Shown one piece after another: positions 1 through 12,099 of a DNA stretch of 64,000 nt. The notes under the pieces were generated by a model. That model was given only the letters and a program-made list of their open reading frames with translations, did no database searches and was not told where the DNA came from. Each line of letters starts with the position of its first letter. Position 1 is the first letter of the stretch. The position numbers and the translations under genes were made by a program. Source of the stretch: Symbiodinium natans (taxonomy: Eukaryota > Sar > Dinophyceae > Suessiales > Symbiodiniaceae); assembly GCA_905221605.1 (NCBI GenBank), contig CAJNDS010002268.1, forward strand, positions 1,310,687-1,374,686, written 5' to 3'.

Positions 1-619
1 AGAGAACTGACCATTTGGGACAGCTGAGGGCCACCACCAGAACAATAGCGCTCCGCATTTGCGAAGGCCTGGAGGGTTTAGGGTTTAGGGGTTGGGGTTT
101 AGGGTCTCGGGTCTAGGGTTTACAGTTTAAGGTTTGGGGTTTAGTGCTCCGTGCTGCTTTGTTTCTTGGCTCGCGCGCAACCCTAATCGTAGAAGCCCTA
201 CACCCTGAAACGGAGGCAATCCCCAAACTCCGAAGACCCCGAGAACCCTAAACCCTTAGCTTCTACAGCGCAGCAGTTCCATGGGCTGGCTTGGGGGATA
301 GGGTGTAAGGGTTTATAGGGTTTAGGGTTTCGGGTTTACGAGCTTAGGGTTTGTGCAAGGCTTAGGCCTTTTGATCTTCGGGGTTTCCGAATTAGGCGCA
401 GGGTCTTAGATTGGTCCTTCTATGACAATTATTGGCTTGTGGGTTCAGGGCTTAGGCTTTAGGGTTCAGGGTCCAGGGTTTAGGGTTTAGGGTTTAGGGT
501 TTGGGGTTTAGGGTTTAGAGTTTAGGGTTTGGGGTTTAGGGTTTAGGGTTTAGGGCACCTCTGCCACCTCCAAGCTGTTGGACGCGGTTCTCAAACAAAG
601 GGGAGCTTGGAGAGCAAGG

Positions 620-795
620 GTTTAGGGTTTAGGGTTTAGGGGTTAGGGTTTAGGGTTTAGGGTTTGGGGTTAGGGTTTAGGGTTTAGGGTTTAGGGTTTA
701 GGGTTTAGGGTTTAGGGTCTAGGGTTTAGGGTTTAGGGTTTAGGGTTTAGGGTTTAGGGTTTAGGGTTTAGGGCTTAGGGCTTAGGGTTCCGAAA
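620..795 (+). repeat. TTTAGGG array
   Basis: About 24 near-perfect units in G-rich orientation with a few TCTAGGG or GCTTAGG variants. A C-rich array of opposite orientation follows at 908-1000, so the two face each other across a ~110-bp island that is open in several frames. Confidence 0.95.
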
Positions 796-907
796 CCCGT
801 TCTCCCCGAACGCTCCGGGCAGTCCTTGTCCAGCACTGCAGGAAAAGGCATCGCTGGCTCAACCAGCTCTTGATCAGAAAAGCACTCGACGTGCGACACT
901 CACATCC

Positions 908-1000
908 GCAACCCTAAACCCTAAACCCTAAACCCTAAACCCTAAACCCTAAACCCTAAACCCTAAACCCTAAACCCTAAACCCTAAACCCTAAACCCTG
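908..1000 (-). repeat. CCCTAAA array
   Basis: Thirteen nearly perfect units in C-rich orientation, immediately after a unique island and opposite in orientation to the array at 620-795. Confidence 0.95.
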
Positions 1001-1204
1001 CCACCACTGAAGGCACCACATGGCATGTGAATTGACATTTCAGGGAGTTCAGAAACTCTAACAATTGTCGCATAGAATCAGAATACCAAACTGCAATGGT
1101 ATTATACAAGGAGAATATAACACCATAAAGTTCAGAGTTCAGAAAGTGTAGCAGTAATTGTTTAGACTCCTAAAGACTAAGCTGCAATGATATGATGAAG
1201 GTAA

Positions 1205-1218
1205 GAGTATATATATAT

Positions 1219-1257
<39 letters not shown>

Positions 1258-1279
1258 CATACATACATACATACATACA

Positions 1280-1313
<34 letters not shown>

Positions 1314-1365
1314 CATGTACATATACACATTCATATACATATACAATACATATATATATAACACT
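1205..1365 (+). repeat. TA/TACA microsatellite
   Basis: A TA run passes into ACATAT and then CATA units and back to TA. It explains the Tyr/Ile/His-rich and Met/Tyr/Val-rich reading frames over this stretch, which are not genes. Confidence 0.95.
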
Positions 1366-1999
1366 CTAAAGGTCAGCACTTCCGGGGGCTTCGGGTCTTG
1401 GGCGAGGCCCTTTTCTTCGCGATGGCGTGTCAAGTCGCGGCAGCCGTGTTGCAGCTCGAGCTGCGGTGCCTGCGGAGCCGACCCAACCAACGGAGTGAGA
1501 CTGATTGGGCGATTGAAGAAGTCCACCCTAAACCCTAAACCCTAAACAGTATGGAGGGGGGGGTCATGGCGCCCGCTTCCATGCCATAGAGGTGGACTCT
1601 CTTCAATCTCAAAGCTGGCCATGCTCACTTCCGACGCTTGTGAATAAGTTGGAAAAACCTGGGCAGGAGCCACGACAACGTTTAGGGTTTAGGTTGGGGT
1701 GTAGTGTTTCGGGCTTAAAGCGAGAAGGATTGGGGATCACGATGTGGACATGTGCACGTCCCTATGCCCTAAACCTAGGGGCGAAGATTAGGGGGCCCCT
1801 TGGGGATATAAGGTCCCTGTTTAAGAGAGCCAGAAGAGGGTTAAGAAGGGGTTCCCTTTTAAGGGTCCCCCTTATCCTACCTAGGAAAACCCTCAACTCT
1901 GAACCCTAAATGCGCTGCCAGAATGGGGAGCTTCCTCCCTAACCCTCGGACAAGTCCACGGCCTCCAATGCCGCAAGCTCCAAAAAACGAACAGCCTTT

Positions 2000-2130
2000 G
2001 GGGGTTTAGGGTTTAGGGTTTAGGGTTTAGGGTTTATGGTTTAGGGTTTAGGGTTTAGGGTTTAGGGTTTAGGGTTGAGGGTTTAGGGTTCAGGGTTCAG
2101 GGTTTACGGTTTAGGGTTTAGGATAACGGG
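2000..2130 (+). repeat. TTTAGGG array at the 3' end of the FPPS-like gene
   Basis: About 18 units with scattered variants (TTTATGG, TTGAGGG, TTCAGGG). On the minus strand it starts immediately after the predicted stop codon of the FPPS-like gene at 2131-2133, so the 3' untranslated region would run straight into telomeric repeat. Confidence 0.9.
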
Positions 2131-2407
2131 CTAATTATAGTCTGTTGGGCGTGTATTAAGGGGAGCTTCCATGTTGGGAAGCACCCATTTGCAAGAGACC
2201 TGGGCCCTAATCCCTACAGCCAACCGCTCCACTCCAAAGCGCCTTTGGTACCTGAGGTGACCCAAGCCTGTAGAGAAAACCATCAAGCGGCCTAAACCCT
2301 AAACCCTACACCCTAAACCCCAAACCCCAAACCCTAAACCCTAAACCCTAAATCATCATCCCGGGGCACCGATCGAAAACCGACCAAGGCAGATCCGCTT
2401 TCTTGAC
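2131..2407 (-). CDS. FPPS-like last two exons and stop
   Basis: Exon 2407-2355 encodes [13 protein letters not shown] and ends at a GA donor that is part of GATTTAGGG. Exon 2251-2131 begins [10 protein letters not shown] and runs to TAG at 2131-2133. VF...YQRR has the same spacing as VF...IYKR at the family's C terminus. The remaining ~30 residues are not family-typical and could instead be untranslated if another frame is used. Confidence 0.6.
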
Positions 2408-5400
2408 CTGCAAAGGCAAAGCTTGCTGGTTCTTTGCAGGGGGAAAAGAGCAGGGTAACCCAAACTCCTAAACCCTAAACCCTGAACCCCAAACCCTAAA
2501 CCCTAAACCCTTTTCTGTAAGGACTATGTTTAGTCACAAATTCTAAAGGCCGTTAAGCCAGCCTTCACGCTGCCCCTAAACCCACAACCTCCTGCCCCGA
2601 AACCCGAAACCCTAAAACCTAAACCCTAAACCCTAAACCCCAAACCCCAACCCTAGTTTAGGATTTAGGGTTAGAATGTCTCAGGTTCAGGATTCATCAA
2701 AGGCATGGGTAGGTCTCTACACTAGGGTCCTTTGATACAAGGTGCCGTGCGAAAAGGGGGCCAACAAAGGAACTCAAATTGAGAGAACTACCCGTAAACC
2801 TTAAACTTTACAGGGCTCCTTCTTGCGACCCTGAACCCTAAACCCCAAACCCCAAACCCTAAACCCTAAACCCTAAACCCTAAACCCTAAACCCTAAACC
2901 CTACCCTAAACCCTAAGCCCTAAGGCCTAAACCCTAAACCGCTGGGCTCTTTGGGATCCATTCCTCAAGGTGGCAAGATCATGGGTCGCCCTACCTCTAT
3001 AGGTTCTCCCCATAACTAAGGCTAAACCCTAAACCCTAAACCCTAAACCCTAAACCCTAAACCCTAAACCCTAAACCCTAAACCCTAAACCCTAAACCCT
3101 AAACCCTAAACCCTAAACCCTAAACCCTACCCTAAACCCTAAACCCTAAACTATTTAGGGGGGATTAAGCCTAATTAAAGGAAATCTTGCTTTCTGAGCT
3201 GCTGGCAGGCTGAGGACATAAAGCTCAAGTGCCCGAGCTAACTTATGCTAACATCCTCTAGCATTGCAGTGATCTAAGGGGGGAACCACGCAGCGAGGTA
3301 GTGTAGAGGGGGTAGTAGGGAAACTCATGACAAGAGGATGGCTGGAGAATGCTTTGGGACTAATCAGTCAACCCGAAACCCTAGACACCCTCAACCCCTA
3401 AACCTGAACCTGACAACCCTAAACCCTAAACCCTAAACCCTAAACCCTAAACCTAAATCCTCAAGCCCTTGACCCTAGAAGGCCTGGGACTTGAAGTCCT
3501 CCAAACGGTTCTCCACATCTGCCTCGTACTCTTGGAAGAGTTCCTGTCGCTAAGGTTTCCGGGCTTCGGGGGGAGTGTTTCGGGTTTAGGGTTTAGGAGT
3601 TAGTGTCTTCTCAGCACCGACTGCAAGAAAAACGGTGTTGAGTAAGACGGCTCCTGCAGACCAAGTTCTTTGTAGATGTCCTTGATCTTGGATTCCTCCT
3701 CACTTCCGACCTGCGAACCGTGCTAGGTTGGCCCCTGGCAACCCTTAAGGGGAAAAAGGAGGGACCTCAACAAGGAACACTTATTCTTATTCCCCTATTG
3801 TACCTGCTGTTATATACCTTTTATAGTCCCTATATACCTAAGTAGCCCCCAAACACCCCCAAAGAACCCTTGCAACCCTGTGAAGAAAGTGTCACAGGAG
3901 ATCCTCGTGAAAAATAGGGGGCCTTCAGAATTAGAATAGGGTTTTGGGGGGTGATTCTAGCATAATTGTACAAGGACCAATTAAGGGTGTACTATTCATA
4001 CTTATTCTGACCCCTTATACTACTTAGACAACCAGGGAAAACATGCGCAAAAAGGTCCACCTAGCGATAGCATGCCATCGACAGAACTCTTACCCTAAAC
4101 CCTAAACCCTAACCCTCTTGGCTTCGACACATGATTCCCCCGCAACCTCACATTTGCCATAGTGCTCGTCCAAGAAGGATTTTGCCTGCATCACGTCGCT
4201 GGGGCTGGCATGAAAGAGGAAGCCCCTAAACCTGTAGACCCTGAACTCGGTAGACCGCTAATCCTATAAACCCTTAACCCTAAACTACTACTGGCTTCAG
4301 AACCCCCCCCCAAAAAAAAACAACAACAAACACAGCAAATAACCAACAATCTTCTTCCTGACAAGGGCAATTTTGGGATAATCAGCCTTTATGTTTTGGG
4401 GGGCGTCTTAAGCAAATGGTAGTAAAATAAACCCTAAACCCCACACGCGGAACACTTCGCGTCCCTAAACCCAGAGCCTGAACCCAACCCTAAACTGCAG
4501 AAGAGCTTAGGGTTTTGAGTTTAGGGTTTAGGGTTTAGGGCTTAGGGTTTAGGGTTTAGGGTGCAGGGTTCAGAGCACATCGAAATCCCGTTCACGAAAA
4601 CTACCAAATAGATATTGCATGTCTTAGTCAGGTCGTTAGCAGCAATAGAATGAAAGTAGAGCAGTCCATGCCAATTCACATGCTACCAGAATGTCCATAT
4701 CAATAGAACATTTAGTAACCGTTTAAGAGATTAGCAACAAATACAAAGACTCTATGCACTTTGTGACAGGCTTATCTTCATATTCTGCTATGAAGATGTT
4801 TACAGAACATTCGGAAACTAAACGTAGCCTTCATATAGCTTCCTACAGTATTGCGACTCTAAATTTGAGAATGAATCTTGTTCGTCGTTTTTGAGATGAT
4901 CCATATCATTCATCTCGTTTATCGCGCAAACGGCCACCCTGCATCCCAAAAACGGGCTGGAGCCATGAAATTGCCTAAAGACTAGACCCTAAAGACTAAA
5001 CCCCAAACCCCAAACCCTAAACCCTAAACCCCAAACCCCAAACCCTAAACCCCAAACCCTAAACCCTAAACCCCAAACCCCAAACCCTAAACCCTAAGCT
5101 CTAAACCCGCCAGCCTCCGGAGTGCTTTGCTCGTGGTAGGCATGCGCAAAAAGCCAGCTGCACTTCTTGTCCTCCGAAGGAATGGGGCCCCACCCCTAAA
5201 CCCTAAACCTAAACCCCAAACCCTAAACCCTAAACCCTAAACCCTAAACCCTAAACCTAAACCCCAAACCCTAAGAAACCACGGCCGGCAGTCCTGGATG
5301 TCAGTTCCAACCTTGGGACGCCACGTGGCATTGGGACCGGGAGGACGGCAGAAGAGAAGAGCTGAACTCGGGGTTAAGGGTTTGGGTTTGGGGATTAGGA

Positions 5401-7195
5401 TGGAAGGGCTTCAGGGTTTAGGGTTTAGGGCTTAGGGTTTCGGGCTGAAAGTCTGAAGGACAGAAATCCCTCAACCGTAAACCCTGCAAATGAGGCCTTG
5501 ATTCGTTGGCTAAACGAAACTTAGCACCCTGGCAGCTTGCACCCGAACCCCTAAACCCTAAACCCTGAACCCTAAAAACCCAAAACCCTAAACCCTGAAC
5601 CCTAAACCCTAAACCCTAAACCCTGAACCCTGTGAGGCCAGGGCTTTGCCGAGCACCTGGGGTTGCTTGCGGTTGCAGCGCACAGCACAAAAATCTGCAC
5701 GGCAGGATAACTCGGGTGCACAGTGCTCTTGGTTTAGGGCGGGTTGGGTTTAGGGTTAAGGGACTAGGCTTTAGGGCTTAGGGCTTGGGGTTGAAGCGGC
5801 TGGAGCGTCCGTCGCAGCAGTACTTGTTAGCAGCAATTTTAGGGTAGGGGTAAAACCGTTTAATCATACTCAGAGCCGAAACCGTCCTAGTCATATTCTC
5901 ATATGCAGAATGGCCATTGGAGGAAGGATGATATTCATAGTCAAACCAACAATCAAAACAAGAATACAAAAAGCAGAACAACAGTAATGAGAATAAGAAC
6001 AAGAAGAATACTAACAGCATCCAAAATTCATAACTATCGGTAACAAGAGCCATGCCCAACCCTACACCCTAGACCCGAAACCCTGATTCATGGGTTCCCC
6101 TACTACCCCCCTCTACTACCCCCCCCCCCCGCATGTCCCGTTTCCCCCTTCATTAAGTCGATTTAGGGATAGTTAAGCCTAATTAAGGATACTTTTTAAG
6201 GTGGGAACCTTGGTAGAGAGGGGGGGGCTAGTAGGGACACCCATGACTGAGACGCTAGTACACATGTCTTGGCCGTCCTCGGGACTGGCAAAAGCATCCA
6301 GGTAGTCGTCTTGAGCCTGCGCCCGTGCTGTCTGCAAAGGGTTTAGCGTTTAGGGTTTAGGGTTTAGGGTCTAGGGTCTAGGGTCCAGGGTCTAGGGTTT
6401 CGGGTTTAGGGTTTAGGGCCCTTGGGCTCTACAGGGTATATAGGGGGTAAATAAGCGTTCCCCCAACTGAGGGCCCATATTCAGGAACCATGTAACTACC
6501 GGTCGGCTCGCGCTTTTTTTCAGACGACGGTTTACTCTGAGTAGTCTTATGAACACAGATAGAAGTTGCACAGTTTAGCCTTAGCAAGGCTACTCTGAGT
6601 CCTATGATTATATGGCTCTTCTCATAATGATTGCTGCGCACTCGGATTCTTCTGATCATAAGACGCATTATGATCAGCTGAGATCTGCCGAGCCCGCCTG
6701 GAAATAGATGCCCATCAGCCTCAGATCACACACTTGGCCCCCAGGTGTGACCCAGCCGATGGCGTCAGACAAAGCTGCTTGTGATACACTGAGAATATTT
6801 GATGAACGATTATGACTTGGGCTATATTCTTGCTCTTTTTCCCACTCTCATTCTTTGGATGACTAGACTGGGAAATATTCTTACTCTTAGCACTCCAGTT
6901 CTTTGGATTCGTAAAAGAACCCTCTGGCCACTCTGCAGCAACTCTGTTCGCAGTGCTTGCAAGCTCAGGAGCAGCAGCGCTTCTCGCGCCGTGTCGAAGG
7001 CCTTCTTGTCCCGAACGCCTGTGACCTGCCAGGGAATCGAAAGCCAACCAGAGCCGCCAAACCCCTAAACCCTAAACCCTAAACCTCTGAGACTAGATGC
7101 GTGTACCAGATGACTTCGTGGCTGTTGGGGGCAGCTTGTGGCTGTGAAAGTGCACATGGTTTAGGGTTTAGGGTCAGGGTTGAGGGTTTTGGGGT

Positions 7196-7241
<46 letters not shown>

Positions 7242-10225
7242 GGGTTGAGGGTTTGGGGTTGAGGGTTTAGGGGGCGCACCAGCATTGCCAGGGCCACAGG
7301 AAGGTAGAAGGAGTAGAAGGCGGTCTTGTATTTCCTGGACGGACGCATGGAGCCCCATACCCCTTCATTAAGGAGCTTAGGGTTAAAAGTTTAGTGCCGG
7401 AACTTGCCCGATCTTAGCAGGGCTCCGTCGTTTGTATGGTTTTAAGGCATAGTTTAGGGTTTAGGGTTCAGGGTTTAGGGTTTAGGGTTTAGGGTCATAT
7501 TCCTCAGTCAAGGGGGAAATTGGGTTCTCTAAGCCCTGAATCGGAAGCCAAGGTACACGATCAGTGTCCAGCGCTCCGTGGTCAGCTCCTGAAGCGTTTA
7601 GGGTTGAGGGTTTAGGGTTTAGGGTTTAGGGTTTAGGGTTTAGGGTTTAGGGTCTAGGGTCTAGGGTCTAGGGTCTAGGGTTTAGGGGATTTGAAGACTT
7701 AAACTACTTGAGAGGCGCCTCGAGCTCGCAGTTGGCGCAGATCGAGTCCAGGAGCTGCCCGCACTCGGTCTGAAACGTCGTCTCCTGGCTGCTCGGGGCT
7801 CTCTGCCCTCGAAAGGCCCTAAGAGCCCTAGGAGCCCCTAAAAGGCCTAAAAGCCCGAAGCACCCTAGGAACCCTAAAAGCCCTCAAAAGGCCCCAAGAG
7901 CCCCAAAAAAAGCCCTAAGAAGCCCCTGAAAACCCTAAAAAAGCCCTAAGAGGCCCTAACAGGCCCTAAAAAACCCTAACCCTCAAACCCTAGCAACCCG
8001 AAAAACCCTAGAACCCTTCGTGCAGCCGAAGGCGCAAGAAAAAGGTCCATCAGCCAGGGGAAGATGCGCTCCTGCAACGCAGGCTGTGGCGAAGATATTA
8101 GGGCAGTTACATGGTCCCTTAGCGTGCGCCCTTCAAAGGAGAACCGCTTATATACCCCTTATACTTCTTATAGAACCCAAAGGGCCAATACTTCAGAACC
8201 CTTGTAAAGGAGGTAAGGCACCATATTAAGGGACCATGCACCTACCCCTTAGAGAAGAGCTCGCCGATGCAGACACGCTTGAGGGTGTTTCGGGCTTCAG
8301 GGTCTTCAGGGCTTTTAGGTCTTTTTAGGCTTCTTGTCGGGTTTTTAAGCGCTTTTTAGGATTCGGGGGGGGGGGCATCCTGCCTGACCGAAGTGTCGCT
8401 TGAGGATCTTGTACACCTTGTGTCAAGGGCGCAACCCTACACCCTAAACCCCAAAACCCTAAACCCTAAACCCTACCCAAAAGAAGAAGAAGAAGAAGAT
8501 CCTTTTTTTGGGGGGTGGGGGGGCTACTGCGCTTAGAGGGGCGCTTCAAGCTCTTCCTTCTGCTCGTCAGAGTCATAGTAGTAGGAATAACAGATTAAGA
8601 ACAATAGAAATGGTATTTTCTTCTAATAGGAAAAATAACAATAGTGGCAAACATGATACTAATAGTCAGAAGCGCAATAATAATCGTAAGAAGAATATTC
8701 GTAATAAGAGTACTAGTACTAGTAAAATCTTGGCGCGTGCTGCCCGAGCACAAACATCTCCACCATGAGGAAGTCGTTTGTGTTCAGCAGGCCGACATGC
8801 GGGAGCCTGATTCTAAGCAGCGCAGTCCCAATAGCTCTGCTACTTGGAGGTTCATGTGAGTGGCCAAAATAAGTAGGGTTCTAAGTACCCGAAAATTAGG
8901 GAAATAGGGTTAGAAGTATAGTTACCACACTTGCATCCCTACGCATAGCTACCCAGGAAACCTCTAGTACATCAACCCGGCCGCCTGTACCAGCACGGAT
9001 TCCCGCGGCGCGTCACCGAGCCGTCCATCATGTCATCCGCCATCAGCATGCACGCCTGAAGAACCCCTCCGACTGGAGTGGACCGAAGCCCCCCAAAACC
9101 CCCCAAAACTCCCCGCACCGACTCGCGCCTGCAGGTACTCAACCGCCCAGCCCAAGACAGCAAACCGGTTGAGGTCGGCGTTGGTGGGCTCGCGGCCCTG
9201 GACGGGAGACCCTGGACCCCCTAAACCGCCCCTAAGCCCTTGGCTCCACCGTCAGTCTTCCTGGCTGGAAGCTCTAAATCACAGCAGTTCCAGGTCTCTG
9301 GCTCGAAAGGACACCCCTGCCTTGCATTGGGGGTTTACGGGGTCTCCCTAAAACCCTCAACCCTAGACCCTGGACCCTAAACCCCAAACCCCAAACCCCA
9401 AACCCCAAACCCCAAACCCCAAACCCTAAACCCTAAACCCTAAACCCCAAACCCTAAACCCTAAACCCTGCAACTTGGGGTTTCGGGCTGAGGGTCTGAA
9501 ACACCCGACGGAGCATCCCAGGGAGCCCCCAAAGAACCCTAACTAAGGGTTTAGGGTTTAGGGTTTAGGGTTTAGGGTTTAGGGTTTAGGGTTTAGGGTT
9601 GAGGGTTGAGGGTTTAGGGTTTAGGGTTTAGGGTTTAGGGTTTAGGGTCCAGGGTTTACGATTGGCAGGGCCAGGACCTTACTAGTTTAGAAGGGGTTCG
9701 AGCAATTAGCAAAAACCCCACCCGCCCAGAGGGTCCCACAACATTCCGAAAATATAAAGTTTCGATTCTTTACAGAACTTATATGGTTTAAGGTATCTTC
9801 CTTAACGAAGGGGTAGTACGGGCTCTTTGGGTTCATGGCACGGGGTTGAAAACGCCTTGGTTGCGGCCCTTACCCCTACCAGGGAACTTCGAGATTCCTC
9901 CAAGGGTTTTGGGTTTAGGAGGGTTTAGGGTTTAGGGTTTAGGGTTTAGGGTTTTAGGGTTTTGGGTTAATAGGGCTTTTAAGGAGTAGAGTTTGTTTTG
10001 GGCTTTTCGGGTTTTTAGGGCTTTCTAGTGGAATCAGGATCCTTATGTATGTTGAGGGAATGTTCCTTAGCTCAGGGGCATTGGCATTGGAGTCTCTCGC
10101 TGGGTATGTTCCTCTTAGGGGTCAGGGTAGTTACAAGGGGCCCCTTAAACCCGAAATCGGAAGCCTTCTATACCCCTAAATCAAGAAAACCCCCTAAGCC
10201 TTGTTGGGCCTCCTTGGGTCGGGCC

Positions 10226-10278
<53 letters not shown>

Positions 10279-12059
10279 ACCCTAAACCCTAAACCCTAAA
10301 CCCTAAACCCTAACGCCGTCCTGGTGCTTCATGATGGCCACTCCGGTCTCCACCACGATGAGGCCGCGGTTCATCTTCCCACCCTGCCTTTGCGACCAAA
10401 GGCAGGTGGTTTGAGGGTCTTTAGTTTGGGGTTTAGGGTTTAGGGTTTAGGGTTTAGGGTTTAGGGTTTAGGGTTTAGGGTTTAGGGTTGGGGGTTTGGG
10501 GTTTGGGGTTTAGGGTTTAGGGTCAAGGGTTTAGGGTTTCGAGGGGCTTGTTTACGGATTAACGTAGTTCAGTCGCTTGCCACAAAAGCCAGGCAATACC
10601 CAAGAACCCAAACCCCTTAAATAGGAAGACACCTTACGTGACACAGGGATCCCTACTTTTTTGATTTGAGGTATACTCCTTAAGTAAGGGTCGTTGCATG
10701 GTAGCAATCTGGGGGTTTGCGATAGTAAGGGACCCCAAAAAGTAAGATTCCCTTAGAATACGGACCCCAAGTATGTGAACTGTACCTTCAGAGTAGTGGA
10801 TGCTGGGCTTTCGTGCTCCTGACTTCACGCGGATGAAAATCAACCAGGGTGCCACGTGGGGGGACTGCCTGAACTAGGGTCCTTTCTTAACACCCGACTG
10901 GAACCGTGGAGCCATCTTTTGGGGGGTGCCCCAAAAACCGGACCAGATTCAGTCTAGAGAGCTGCCCACGTGCTCAACATCTAAGTCTGCGGGCCCCGTC
11001 TTGAACCCTTCGTAAACCCCGAGCCCGAGACCCTGACAAACCTGAAAAACCGAAAACGCGAGGGCTTAGAGGCTACGGATTAGGGTGCAGGGTTTGGGGC
11101 GTAGGGTTCTCGAGATTACGGATTTGGGTTTAGGGTTGAGGTCCCTAAATCCTGAATCCTAAGCCCTAAAGCCCTGAACCCTAAACCCTAACCCAGCTGC
11201 GTGTTGTACTCCAGGGAATCCTCCACCCACTTCGCCTCCGGGCGCAGTTCGGGGCTTAAGATTGGGTCCTGCCCCCACCCATGAACAGTCTGTAATAGGG
11301 GTTATATGGGTGGTTGTCAAGATTGTGGTCCCTTTTGGGGTCCCCTAATATCACACGGCACCTAATATTTAGGGTGTCCAAAAAGGGACCCCAATTTTTG
11401 ACAGCTACCCATATGAGGGGCTACGATAAAGTGCTAAATTGAAATAGTATCCAACTGTGAATGAGTAGAGGCAGTACCCGATCTTAGGATGGTTGAAGAC
11501 CCGGCCAAGAGGCACGGTCTTGGGGTTTAGGGATTGTTGTGGTTTGGGGTTTGGGGTTTGGGGTTTGGGGATTTGTTGGGATTTGGGTTTTAGGGTTTAG
11601 GGCTTAGGGATGATCCTACATCAACCCCCTGGAAGGAAGAGCAGGAGTTTGCAGGGCTTGCAGGGCTTAGGGTTTAGGGTTTAGGGTTTAGGGTTTAGGG
11701 TTTAGGGTTTAGGGTTTGGGGTTTGGGGTTTGGGGTTTAGGGTTTAGGGTTTAGGGTTTAGGGCTGATGTAGAGCTTTGGGATGTTCCCCCATACTAATA
11801 ATCCTTACTACCCGTTATTATATTCCCGATTCAGGACTGGCTAGTATAAGGGGGAACATCCCCAATAGTAATCCAATAGTCAGATGATGATATAGTAATA
11901 GAGCTGAGAAAATGAAAATGAAATATTCTTGCCTACCACACCTAAACCCTAAACCCTAAACCCTAAACCCACAGATGAGCCTCCTTCTGTGGCAGCTCGT
12001 ACAGAGCTGGGAGCTCATCAGTCATCTCCTCTTTGGCCGCCACAGAGCCAAGACCAGAA

Positions 12060-12099
<40 letters not shown>

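Noticed and set aside
1-1000. True telomere at the start of the window
   Set aside because: Arrays are interrupted, occur in both orientations, and continue in the same style for 39 kb.
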